In this document: piece after piece, positions 1-8,264 of the stretch
Layout: the number at the start of each line of letters is the position of its first letter
Numbering within the stretch: the stretch's first letter is position 1
Origin: Luteolibacter yonseiensis
Lineage (GTDB): Bacteria; Verrucomicrobiota; Verrucomicrobiia; Verrucomicrobiales; Akkermansiaceae
DNA length: 64,000 nucleotides
Direction: 5' to 3'
NCBI RefSeq assembly: GCF_016595465.1
Contig: NZ_JAENIK010000004.1
Coordinates: 186,001 to 250,000 of the forward strand
Position numbers and translations under genes: made by a program
The notes under the pieces: model-generated
What the model saw: only the letters and a program-made list of their open reading frames with translations
Databases searched by the model: none
What the model was told of the DNA's origin: nothing

Positions 1-2
1 TC

Positions 3-3000
3 TTGAAAAAAGCGCTGGGCACCGATGGCATCGCCCTCACCTACACCCAGGATCTCGCGGACCTGAACCGCACCACGCTCGATCAATACGACGGCCTCAT
101 GCTCTATGGAAACTGGAAGCAGAACGAGCCGATGGACCCGTCCCAGGAAAAGGCGCTCCTCTCTTATGTCGAGGATGGCCATGCGTTCCTGCCGATCCAC
201 TGTGCCTCCGCCTGCTTCGGCGGCTCGGAAGCTTTCGTGAAGCTCGTCGGCGGCCGTTTCAAATCCCACGAAACCGGTGTCTTCAAGACCACCATCGCCG
301 CGCCGCAGCACCCCATCATGCGCGGTTACGAAGGGTTCGAGACATGGGACGAAACCTACGTCCACGACCGCCTCAATGACGACCGCACCGTTCTCCAGCT
401 TCGTGAGAAAGAGCCCTGGACCTGGGTCCGCGACCAAGGAAAAGGCAAGGTTTTCTACACCGCCTACGGCCACGACATGCGCTGCTGGGACCAGCCCGAG
501 TTTCATGAACTCCTCCGCCGCGCCATCCTTTGGAGCGTCGGTGGCGACGTCCGGGCGAAACTCACGGCGATGAAGCTTCCCACACTGGAACAGGAAAAGG
601 TCATCCTCCCCGGCTACCGCGAGCGCAAGACCATCACCGAGGCACAGAAGCCCCTTTCCCCCGCGGATTCGTTGAAACTCGCACAGGTTCCCAACGGCTT
701 CGACATCTCCCTCTTCGCCAGCGAGCCGGACATCGTCAACCCCATCCAGTTCGCATGGGACCACAAGGGCCGCGCCTACGTCATCGAGACCGTGGACTAC
801 CCGAACAACCTCCAGTCCGGCAATCTCGGCCATGACCGCATCCATATCTGCGAAGACACCAATGGCGACGGCAAAGCCGACAAGTTCACCCTCTTCGCCG
901 ACAAGCTTTCCATCCCGGCGTCCGCCGTCTTTGCGAACGGAGGCCTCATCGTGACGAATTGCTCGGAGATTCTCTTCCTCCAGGATACGGATGGCGATGA
1001 CAAGGCGGACGTCCGCAAGGTCCTCTTCACCGGCTTCAACACCGGAGACACCCACGCCGGCGTGTCGAACCTCCGCTACGGCTTCGACAACTGGATCTAC
1101 GCCACCATCGGCTACTCCGGTTTCAAGGGGACTGTCGGAGGAAAAGAGCATTCATTCTCCACCGGATTCTTCCGCTTCAAGCCTGACGGCAGCGCGCTCG
1201 AATTCCTGCAGAACACCACCAACAACACCTGGGGCCTCGGCTTCACCTCCGACTTCGACATCCTGGGCTCCACCGCGAACGGCAACCCTTCGTGGTATTA
1301 CACTTTCGCCAAGGACCTCTACGCGAAGGCCGGACTGCCGCAGCCGAAGACTCCCAACGAAGATGGAAATCCCAAGTTTTTCCCCGCTTCCATGGACATC
1401 CGCCAGGTGGACCAGATGGACCGCTACACCGCCGCCGCGGGACACGCGTTCTATACTTCCGAGCGCTTCCCCGCCGAGTATCGCGAGCGTGTCGCCTTCG
1501 TGACCGAAGCCACCGGCAAACTTGTCGGCCAGTTCGACATCACCGCGAAAGGCGCCGGCTATGTTTCCAAACAACTCCCGAACAACCTCTACTCCAGCGC
1601 CGACGCATGGTCCGGTCCCGTAGCTGCGGAAACCGGACCGGACGGTGCCGTCTGGATCGCTGATTGGTACAACCTCATCATCCAGCACAACCCGACGCCG
1701 AACAAAAATTCCGCCGGTTTCGACGCCAAGAACGGCAAGGGCAATGCCTATGAATCCCCCATCCGGAACGATTCCTATGGCCGCATCCTCCGTGTCTACC
1801 CCACCGGATCGAAAAACGACGTCTACCCCAAACTGGACCCGAAAAACCTCGACTCCCTTCTCCCCGCGCTGAATCACCCGAACCAGTTCTGGCGCCTCAC
1901 CGCCCAGCGGCTGATCGTCGAGTCCGGTTCTCAAACCGCCGCGGCGAAGCTCAAGGAAATCGTGAAGACCAACAGCTCCAGCCGTGCCGCGCTCCACGCC
2001 GTTTACGCGCTCCAGAGCCTCGGCGCGCTGGATACCGAAACCATCAAGACCGCGCTCGCCTCCACCAGCCGTGGCGTCCGCCGCGCGGGCATCCTCAACG
2101 CACCGAAGGACGGAACCCTCGCCGCCGCCTTCGAGGAAAAGGGAGCCATCGCCGCCCACGACCCTCGCGAACTGGCGGAAATCTTCGTCGCCCTTTCCCA
2201 GACCACCCCCTCTGAAAGCACTGGCAAGGCGCTCCGCGCCACCCTCGTCGCCCAGAAAGACGTGATCCTCGATGACGCCACCCTGAATGCCGCGTGGCAG
2301 GCCGCCGCCCGCAACCACGCCGCCGGAGTGCTCGCCGCCAACACCGCGGATCCCGCCACCGCCACCAAGAACGCGGCACCGGTGAACCTGCTCAAGGACC
2401 CCGGCTTCGAAGGCCCCGCCCTCGGCGTCTGGAGCCTCCGTCCCTACCGGGTGGACCGTCCCGGCACCGTAGAAATCAGCATCGCTCCGGGCGGGCGGAA
2501 CGGCGGCACCGCCTTGAAAATCACCTCACCTTTCCCTGCGGACATCGGTGCAGGCGCGGACATCCCGGTCAAGCCGAACACCCGCTACCGGTTCGGCGGC
2601 TGGATCCGCACGGAAAACCTCGAGAACAAAGGCGGGCGGGGAGCGCTCTTCAACGTCCATGGCGGGGAGACCAGCCAGACCACCAGCGGAACATCCGACT
2701 GGAAGGAATTCAGCCTCGAGTTCAACAGCGGCAGCCAATCCCAGGTTCTTCTCCACTGCCTCTTCGGCGGCTACGGCGGCGGCACCGGCACCGCTTATTA
2801 TGACGACCTCTACCTCGAAGCCCTCGGCGGCGGAGACATCAGCGGCTCCATCGACGCGGTCGCGAAATTCCACGCGGCGGCAGGCGCGCCGCCTGTCGCG
2901 GTGAAGGAGATCGTCCGCAAGAACAAGCCGGATCCAGCCGTGCACGAGCGTGGCCTCGCGGTTTACAACATGACCTGCATCGCCTGCCACGGTCCCGATG

Positions 3001-3305
3001 GCAAGGGCGTCGCCGGAGCATTTCCTCCACTCGACGGCTCTCCTTTCGTCACCGGCGATCCATCGGTTCCGGCCCGGGTCGTCATCCTCGGACTCCAAGG
3101 CCCTATCGAAGTCGCGGGCCAGAAATTCGAGAGCATCATGCCGCCGCTCACGGACCTCAAGGACGACCAGATCGCCGACGTGGTCACCTACGTCCGCCAG
3201 ACCTGGAGCAACGACGCCCCCGCCGTGACAGCCGACACCGTGAAGCAGATCCGCGCCAAGTGGGGCAACCACGGCAAGATGCTCACCGCGCCGGAACTGA
3301 AGTAA
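3..3305 (+). CDS. ThuA / PVC-type dehydrogenase / CBM / cytochrome c fusion protein (5' end outside window)
   Basis: Large exported redox protein, at least 1100 residues; the frame is open to the window edge, so the true start and signal peptide lie upstream. Domains in order: a ThuA-like (glutamine amidotransferase-fold) domain at about residues 1-180; a beta-propeller dehydrogenase of the PVC-type membrane-bound dehydrogenase family at about 225-600; a HEAT-like helical stretch at about 610-750; a CBM_4_9-like carbohydrate-binding jelly roll at about 785-930; and a C-terminal class I cytochrome c with heme motif CIACH at 992-996 and a later MPP methionine as likely axial ligand. The family is common in Planctomycetes and Verrucomicrobia and is thought to oxidise sugars or sugar alcohols in the periplasm and pass electrons to c-type heme. 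The substrate is unknown. A terminator follows the stop. Confidence 0.9.
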   Translation: MKKALGTDGIALTYTQDLADLNRTTLDQYDGLMLYGNWKQNEPMDPSQEKALLSYVEDGHAFLPIHCASACFGGSEAFVKLVGGRFKSHETGVFKTTIAAPQHPIMRGYEGFETWDETYVHDRLNDDRTVLQLREKEPWTWVRDQGKGKVFYTAYGHDMRCWDQPEFHELLRRAILWSVGGDVRAKLTAMKLPTLEQEKVILPGYRERKTITEAQKPLSPADSLKLAQVPNGFDISLFASEPDIVNPIQFAWDHKGRAYVIETVDYPNNLQSGNLGHDRIHICEDTNGDGKADKFTLFADKLSIPASAVFANGGLIVTNCSEILFLQDTDGDDKADVRKVLFTGFNTGDTHAGVSNLRYGFDNWIYATIGYSGFKGTVGGKEHSFSTGFFRFKPDGSALEFLQNTTNNTWGLGFTSDFDILGSTANGNPSWYYTFAKDLYAKAGLPQPKTPNEDGNPKFFPASMDIRQVDQMDRYTAAAGHAFYTSERFPAEYRERVAFVTEATGKLVGQFDITAKGAGYVSKQLPNNLYSSADAWSGPVAAETGPDGAVWIADWYNLIIQHNPTPNKNSAGFDAKNGKGNAYESPIRNDSYGRILRVYPTGSKNDVYPKLDPKNLDSLLPALNHPNQFWRLTAQRLIVESGSQTAAAKLKEIVKTNSSSRAALHAVYALQSLGALDTETIKTALASTSRGVRRAGILNAPKDGTLAAAFEEKGAIAAHDPRELAEIFVALSQTTPSESTGKALRATLVAQKDVILDDATLNAAWQAAARNHAAGVLAANTADPATATKNAAPVNLLKDPGFEGPALGVWSLRPYRVDRPGTVEISIAPGGRNGGTALKITSPFPADIGAGADIPVKPNTRYRFGGWIRTENLENKGGRGALFNVHGGETSQTTSGTSDWKEFSLEFNSGSQSQVLLHCLFGGYGGGTGTAYYDDLYLEALGGGDISGSIDAVAKFHAAAGAPPVAVKEIVRKNKPDPAVHERGLAVYNMTCIACHGPDGKGVAGAFPPLDGSPFVTGDPSVPARVVILGLQGPIEVAGQKFESIMPPLTDLKDDQIADVVTYVRQTWSNDAPAVTADTVKQIRAKWGNHGKMLTAPELK

Positions 3306-3330
3306 CAATCAAACCTGTTTCTCCTTCCCC

Positions 3331-3366
3331 AACCGCGTGTGGCATCCAAGCCGCACGCGGTTTTTT
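3331..3366 (+). terminator. Rho-independent terminator after the dehydrogenase fusion gene
   Basis: An 11-bp stem (CCGCGTGTGGC against GCCGCACGCGG, one G-T wobble) with a 6-nt loop, followed by six T. It lies 25 bp downstream of the stop codon and separates this gene from the helical-repeat genes. Confidence 0.85.
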
Positions 3367-3562
3367 GCGCCTTGGACCGCGCGCGGCCCGCTGCCGCTTT
3401 CAACAAGCAGCTCGCTGCGAAGTCGCCCCAGAGAGATCCCCATCCCAACAAAGCAATGGCAACAAAGCGTCAGCGGGCTGCAACAGTCCAAGGGATTCCC
3501 ACAGAATCCATTGCGCTTCCGCCCTCCTTCGGATAGTTGAGTGATCCAGGCGCATTCCCTTT

Positions 3563-5071
3563 GTGATAAAATCCCCACCCATTCTCCTCCTCGCGCTTTG
3601 TGTGACGGGCATCTCCTCCGGTCTCGTCGCCCGGCGGCTGACCCGACCTTTTCCTGCGACCTCCAGCACCGCCCTTCAGACAGAGGTCGACCCTTCGATT
3701 AAAACCGTTCCTGCGGTTGAGACACCCCTCCTCCGCTCATCCGAGACCGTCGAGACGCTAGCCGCCACCGCACCGCAGATGCTCTATTCCCGTCTTGCGC
3801 TTTGGCTGATCGATGCCGGAGAAGAAGACATCGCCGCGTTTTGGACGACTTACAAACAAGGCGCGCGGGACGAGAAAATCACCGACCTTGTCTTCCTCCA
3901 CTGGACGCGGCATAATCCCCAGGCCGCCACCGCGGCCGTCGCCGGAACCTGGGAAGAATCATCCGCGTGGTGGTCATGGGCCTGCCACGATCCCCAGGCC
4001 GCCCTCGCCGCGGCCAAGGGAGATCAGATCGATTTCGTCGCCCGCGGGCTCGGCGAGTTCCGCCCGAAATGGCTGCGGCAGCATTTCGCGGAACTCCCCC
4101 ACGAGGCCCGAGCCGCCGCCCTGCGGGGAATGAAGGAATGGCCCGATCCCGAGCATCCTTTGGAAACGTTCGGTTTTCTTGCCGCGAACGACAATCATCC
4201 ATCACCCGCCATGATCCGGTCCCTCGCCCGACAAGATCCACTTTCCGCATTGGATTGGGCGAAAGATCAATCTTTGGACGACGATCCTTTTTCAGACAAC
4301 CTGGAGGCCTGCCAGATTGTGATCGACACCCTCGCCAGCGATCGTCCGGAGGATCTCAAGCGATTCAGCGGGCAGACACCCTCGGGCGAAATGAAGCTGC
4401 GGATGGAAGCCGCTCTTTTTGGCAATCTCGTCAAATCCGATCCGGTCGCGGCCTTGGAGGAGGCACGATCCTCGCCAAGCCCGCGCATCGCGGCTGAGCG
4501 CTACGCGGCGCTCGGACAAAATGTCGTCCGAAGCGACTCCGAGCAGGCGTTCCAATTGGCGAAAGATCTTTTCTCGGCCTGCCCGGACGCATTTTACCCG
4601 ACCACCACCATCGAGTTCCCCGGCGGCGGACAAAGGGTGCTCAACCATGATATCCGCGGCATCGAAGACTTCGCCGGATCATTGATGGAAAAAGATCCGG
4701 CCCGGTTCATGGACATGGTCCTCCGCCTCACTCCCGGTTCGGTGGACAGGGTGAATTTCTCCCATCTCACCCGGGAATGGTCGGAGCGGGATCTCGGCGG
4801 CTTCACGAACTGGCTGAACCAACAGACGGACGAAACCATCCGCAACGACGGTGCGGAACACATCTCGACCCAGCTGCTGGAAAATGGATTCTTCGAGGAA
4901 GCGATGGACTGGGAACTGAGCCGGCGGACCGACAACGAGGACAATCTGAAGTCCGCACTCGAGGAATGGATCAAGGCCGACCCGGAAGCCCCCGCCCGAT
5001 GGCTCGAGTCCGCGGACCTCCCGGCCGAACGAAAGAAAAACATCCAGTCCTTCATCACACGCTTGCGATGA
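3563..5071 (+). CDS. Exported helical-repeat protein, family member 1
   Basis: 502 residues from a GTG start. The N-terminus has a hydrophobic segment (residues about 5-22) that looks like a signal peptide or anchor. The rest is alpha-helical with recurring units around a D-P-x-(A/S)-A-x-x-(W/A) core, such as HNPQAA, HDPQAALAAAKG, QDPLSALDWAK and SDPVAALEEA, spaced roughly 30-45 residues apart. The same pattern occurs in the next gene and in 33753-35024, so these belong to one family. I cannot assign a function; TPR/HEAT-like repeats suggest protein binding outside the cytoplasm. The stop overlaps the next ATG (ATGA), implying translational coupling. Confidence 0.75.
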   Translation: MIKSPPILLLALCVTGISSGLVARRLTRPFPATSSTALQTEVDPSIKTVPAVETPLLRSSETVETLAATAPQMLYSRLALWLIDAGEEDIAAFWTTYKQGARDEKITDLVFLHWTRHNPQAATAAVAGTWEESSAWWSWACHDPQAALAAAKGDQIDFVARGLGEFRPKWLRQHFAELPHEARAAALRGMKEWPDPEHPLETFGFLAANDNHPSPAMIRSLARQDPLSALDWAKDQSLDDDPFSDNLEACQIVIDTLASDRPEDLKRFSGQTPSGEMKLRMEAALFGNLVKSDPVAALEEARSSPSPRIAAERYAALGQNVVRSDSEQAFQLAKDLFSACPDAFYPTTTIEFPGGGQRVLNHDIRGIEDFAGSLMEKDPARFMDMVLRLTPGSVDRVNFSHLTREWSERDLGGFTNWLNQQTDETIRNDGAEHISTQLLENGFFEEAMDWELSRRTDNEDNLKSALEEWIKADPEAPARWLESADLPAERKKNIQSFITRLR

Positions 5072-6795
5072 ACCGCCCTTCTTCAGCTCCACTTTTTTTG
5101 CTCTTCCCGCTGATGGCTGTCATCGGCTGGAATCTCGGTGCGGATGAGGCAGGACCCAACGTGTCCGCCGGTGGCGGGATGTCATTCCATGATCGGCGGA
5201 CAAGGGTAGCGCGGGACTCCATGGGAGAGTTCGCGCGACACCTCGCCCCCATCCGTGCCGCACGCACACCAGAGGATCGGATGCGGGCGACCATGAACCT
5301 CGCCAACACCCTGCCGGTTGACGGGTTCGCAGCCTGGATCGATGGGGGGCGTTTCAGTCCCCGCGATGGAATGGATCTCATGATTTTCACCAACCTCCTG
5401 AAGGAGCGCTGGCAGAACGAGGCCCCCGAGTCATTTTTCCTATGGGCGATGAAGCAAGACAATGGCGATGACGAAAAACTCCGCGCCACATGGGCCCGGT
5501 CGGAACCGGACCGCCTGCTCGCCCTCTTCGAGAAACACCATGACGACTCGCTGGAAATCCGGGTCCTGTCACAGATCGCCGAATTCCATCCCGATCTCGC
5601 CTTGCGCCGGTTTCAGGAAATGCTCGCCGCAGGCCTCTCTGGAGAAGGCAGCGAATACATCAGCGATTTGGTTGACCAGCTCTCCCGCTCCTCCCCCAAC
5701 GCACTCGAGGCCGCTCTCGATTCCCTGCCCATGGACAGGGGCGTCCGATTCGAGGCGGAGTCCCATCTCATCGGACAAAAAATGCTCACCTCCTTCACCG
5801 ATGAGATTGATAAGCTCAGGGAAAGACCTGATGGATTGAAGCTGCTCATTTCCATTCTGGGCCGTGACGATAATAACGCATCCCGCTCGCTTGGTTTGAT
5901 CGACGAGTTGGGAGAATTCCCCGCGTCATGGCGCCGCGCCCTCGTCGAAAGCGGTCATTATTTCATGGGATCCCGCTCTGCGATGAAGTGGTTCGCGGCG
6001 GATCTCGAAGGCCACGGATTCGACGGCAAGGAAGCATCGAAAGTGCGGCTCTCCGCGCTTTATTTCATGCCCGCCGAAGACACGCTGCGACAAATGGCAT
6101 CCATCGAACTGTCCACCGAGGACCGCAGGAACGTCCTCAGCAGGATATTCCGCAATCTCCGTGGTGGGAACGAAGACGAATACCATTCCATGTTGTCGAT
6201 GGTGGCCAAGGACGAGGATCGGGATTTCATCAGCAAATCCTTTCAGACTCTGAAGGCCACGGTTCCGAACGCCCCCACGATCGAAACTCCCTCCGAATGG
6301 CTTGCCGCGTTCGAGAAAGATTCGGTAAGATTTGAAAATCACATCTGGGTGATCCGCCAGTGGGATTCGGAAAAACTCGATATCCTGACCCAACAGTTCG
6401 ACAACCTCCCGTCGGAAAGGAAAATCAAGCTCGCGACCGCATTGGTGGTCAATGGCAGCTCTCCGCTGCGGGGCGATGCGACCGCCTATCTCATCGGGCA
6501 ACCATGGGATGCGACACAACTCCGCGACGCCTACAGCTTCAACCAGTCCGAGGAGGCGACAAGCGAGGAACTGAAGGCCGAACTCGCTTCCGACTACGTA
6601 TGCGGCATGGCGGAGCAAGATCCCGAAGGGGCTGGCAGGTGGATTTCCGCCCTCCCCAATGGTACACCCAAGCTCTGGGCGGTCCGAAACCTTCACACTC
6701 TTTGGAAAGAATACGATCCCGCCGCCGCGGATGGCTGGATGAAGTCACTTCCTATCGCGACGCAAAGCCAGGTGAAGTCGCTCGGGACAAGGTAG
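5068..6795 (+). CDS. Exported helical-repeat protein, family member 2
   Basis: 575 residues. The open frame extends further upstream, but the ATG at 5068 is chosen because it overlaps the preceding stop (ATGA) and opens with a signal peptide (MNRPSS, then a hydrophobic core FLLFPLMAVIGW). The body is helical and contains diverged copies of the same repeat core (for example a DPEGAGRWISALP unit near 610 of the long frame and a DPAAADGWMKSLP unit at the end). It lacks recognisable catalytic motifs. Co-transcription with the gene before it is likely. The gene ends 72 bp from the convergent DUF1552 gene. Confidence 0.75.
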   Translation: MNRPSSAPLFLLFPLMAVIGWNLGADEAGPNVSAGGGMSFHDRRTRVARDSMGEFARHLAPIRAARTPEDRMRATMNLANTLPVDGFAAWIDGGRFSPRDGMDLMIFTNLLKERWQNEAPESFFLWAMKQDNGDDEKLRATWARSEPDRLLALFEKHHDDSLEIRVLSQIAEFHPDLALRRFQEMLAAGLSGEGSEYISDLVDQLSRSSPNALEAALDSLPMDRGVRFEAESHLIGQKMLTSFTDEIDKLRERPDGLKLLISILGRDDNNASRSLGLIDELGEFPASWRRALVESGHYFMGSRSAMKWFAADLEGHGFDGKEASKVRLSALYFMPAEDTLRQMASIELSTEDRRNVLSRIFRNLRGGNEDEYHSMLSMVAKDEDRDFISKSFQTLKATVPNAPTIETPSEWLAAFEKDSVRFENHIWVIRQWDSEKLDILTQQFDNLPSERKIKLATALVVNGSSPLRGDATAYLIGQPWDATQLRDAYSFNQSEEATSEELKAELASDYVCGMAEQDPEGAGRWISALPNGTPKLWAVRNLHTLWKEYDPAAADGWMKSLPIATQSQVKSLGTR

Positions 6796-6867
6796 CATGT
6801 TTTCCGCCCCTTCAGGATATCCCCGGTGCGTGATCCCGAAGACCGCCTGAAAGCATCAAACCACTTG

Positions 6868-8238
6868 TCAGATTTTCTTCAGCACTCCCGTCGAATCACC
6901 GAAGCGTTTCTCCTTCACGCCGAATTCCTCCAGCATGCGGAGGTGCAGGTTCGACATCGGCACGTCTTCCCCAAGTTCGACATGGCGGCCCGGGGTGAAC
7001 GCGCCGCCGCCATTGCCCGCGACGACGATGGGCAGGTCGTCGTGGTTGTGACGGTCGCCATCGGAAATGCAGCCACCGTAAACGATCATGGAATTGTGCA
7101 GCAGGGATTTTCCGTCCACATCCTTGGTGGTCTTCATCTTCTCCAGGAAGTAGGCGAACTGCTCCATGTAGAAGGCGTCGATCTTGGCGATCTTCGCAAG
7201 GTTGTCCGGGTTCTTCTGGTGGTGGGAGATGTTGTGATGGCCGTCGTTCACACCGATTTCCTGGAAGCTGCGGTTGCTGCCGTCGTGAGCCATCAGGAAG
7301 GTGGAAATACGGGTGGAGTCGGTTTTGAAAGCGAGCACCATCATGTCCATCATCAGCCGCAGGTGTTCCTTGTAGGAACCGGGGGTGGAGTCGGGAGCGG
7401 GCACGCCGGGATCGACAGGCAGGCCCATGGCCTCGGCTTTCTCGATCTGGCGCTCGATCTCCCTGACGCCGGTAAGGTATTCGTCCAGCTTGTGCCGGTC
7501 GCTGCGTCCCAGATAACGGTGCAGTGCCTTGGCGTCAGCTTCCACGAAATCGAGCACCGATTTTTTCGAGGCATAACGCTGGCCGAGATTCGCCGCTCGC
7601 TCTTTCGCGCTGCCGGAGCCGAAGAGCCGTTCAAAGACGGCGCGGGGATTTGACTCGGGAGTCATCGGCTGGTTTTCCGAACGCCAGGAAAGGTTGAACT
7701 GGTAGGCGCACGAGTAACCGGAATCGCACTGGCCGGCCTTCCTCACGCCATCCGCGGAGAGCTCCAGCGATGGCAGCCGGGTGGCGGTCTCGGCGGCCTT
7801 CGCGGCGATCTGGTCCACGGAAATCCCGAGATTGATGTCCGACCCCGCCGTCTTGCGGGCGCGGACGGAGGTGAGGAATGAGGCGACGCCGCGCGCGTGA
7901 TCGCCCGGACCGTCACCACCGGCGGTGGCGTTTTTCTGTTCAAAGCCGGTGAAGATCTGGAAATCCGACCGGTGGGCCTCCATGGACTTGAAGGTCTCGC
8001 CCATCTTGTAGCTGGCGGTCGTGCCCTTGGGACGCCAGAGATCCACGTTCACGCCGTTCGGGATGTAGAGATAGCACATGCGCAGCGGAGCACCACTGGC
8101 GGTGGTGGCGATGGCGCGCTCCGCTCCCGCCGCGGCGAGCAACGGACGGAAGGATTCGAGGGCGGGCAATGCGACCGCCGCTCCGAGGCCGCGGAGGAAG
8201 CCGCGGCGGCCGGTGCCGATGAATGGATGGGAGCTCAT
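6868..8238 (-). CDS. DUF1552 secreted protein
   Basis: 456 residues. The start at 8238 is preferred over a longer frame because it begins directly before a Tat-like leader (RRGFLRGLGAAVALP). The remainder matches the DUF1552 family: a YIPNG motif near the N-terminus, an MAHDGSNRSF segment, an NDGHHNISHH segment and a late YGGCISDGDRHNH segment. DUF1552 proteins are almost always encoded beside DUF1592/DUF1588 cytochrome proteins in Planctomycetes, Verrucomicrobia and myxobacteria, as here (26-bp gap). The Tat signal suggests folding, perhaps with a cofactor, before export. The biochemical role is not established. Confidence 0.9.
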   Translation of the reverse strand: MSSHPFIGTGRRGFLRGLGAAVALPALESFRPLLAAAGAERAIATTASGAPLRMCYLYIPNGVNVDLWRPKGTTASYKMGETFKSMEAHRSDFQIFTGFEQKNATAGGDGPGDHARGVASFLTSVRARKTAGSDINLGISVDQIAAKAAETATRLPSLELSADGVRKAGQCDSGYSCAYQFNLSWRSENQPMTPESNPRAVFERLFGSGSAKERAANLGQRYASKKSVLDFVEADAKALHRYLGRSDRHKLDEYLTGVREIERQIEKAEAMGLPVDPGVPAPDSTPGSYKEHLRLMMDMMVLAFKTDSTRISTFLMAHDGSNRSFQEIGVNDGHHNISHHQKNPDNLAKIAKIDAFYMEQFAYFLEKMKTTKDVDGKSLLHNSMIVYGGCISDGDRHNHDDLPIVVAGNGGGAFTPGRHVELGEDVPMSNLHLRMLEEFGVKEKRFGDSTGVLKKI

Positions 8239-8264
8239 GGTTTTTTCGGAGTTTCTGAGGTTTT

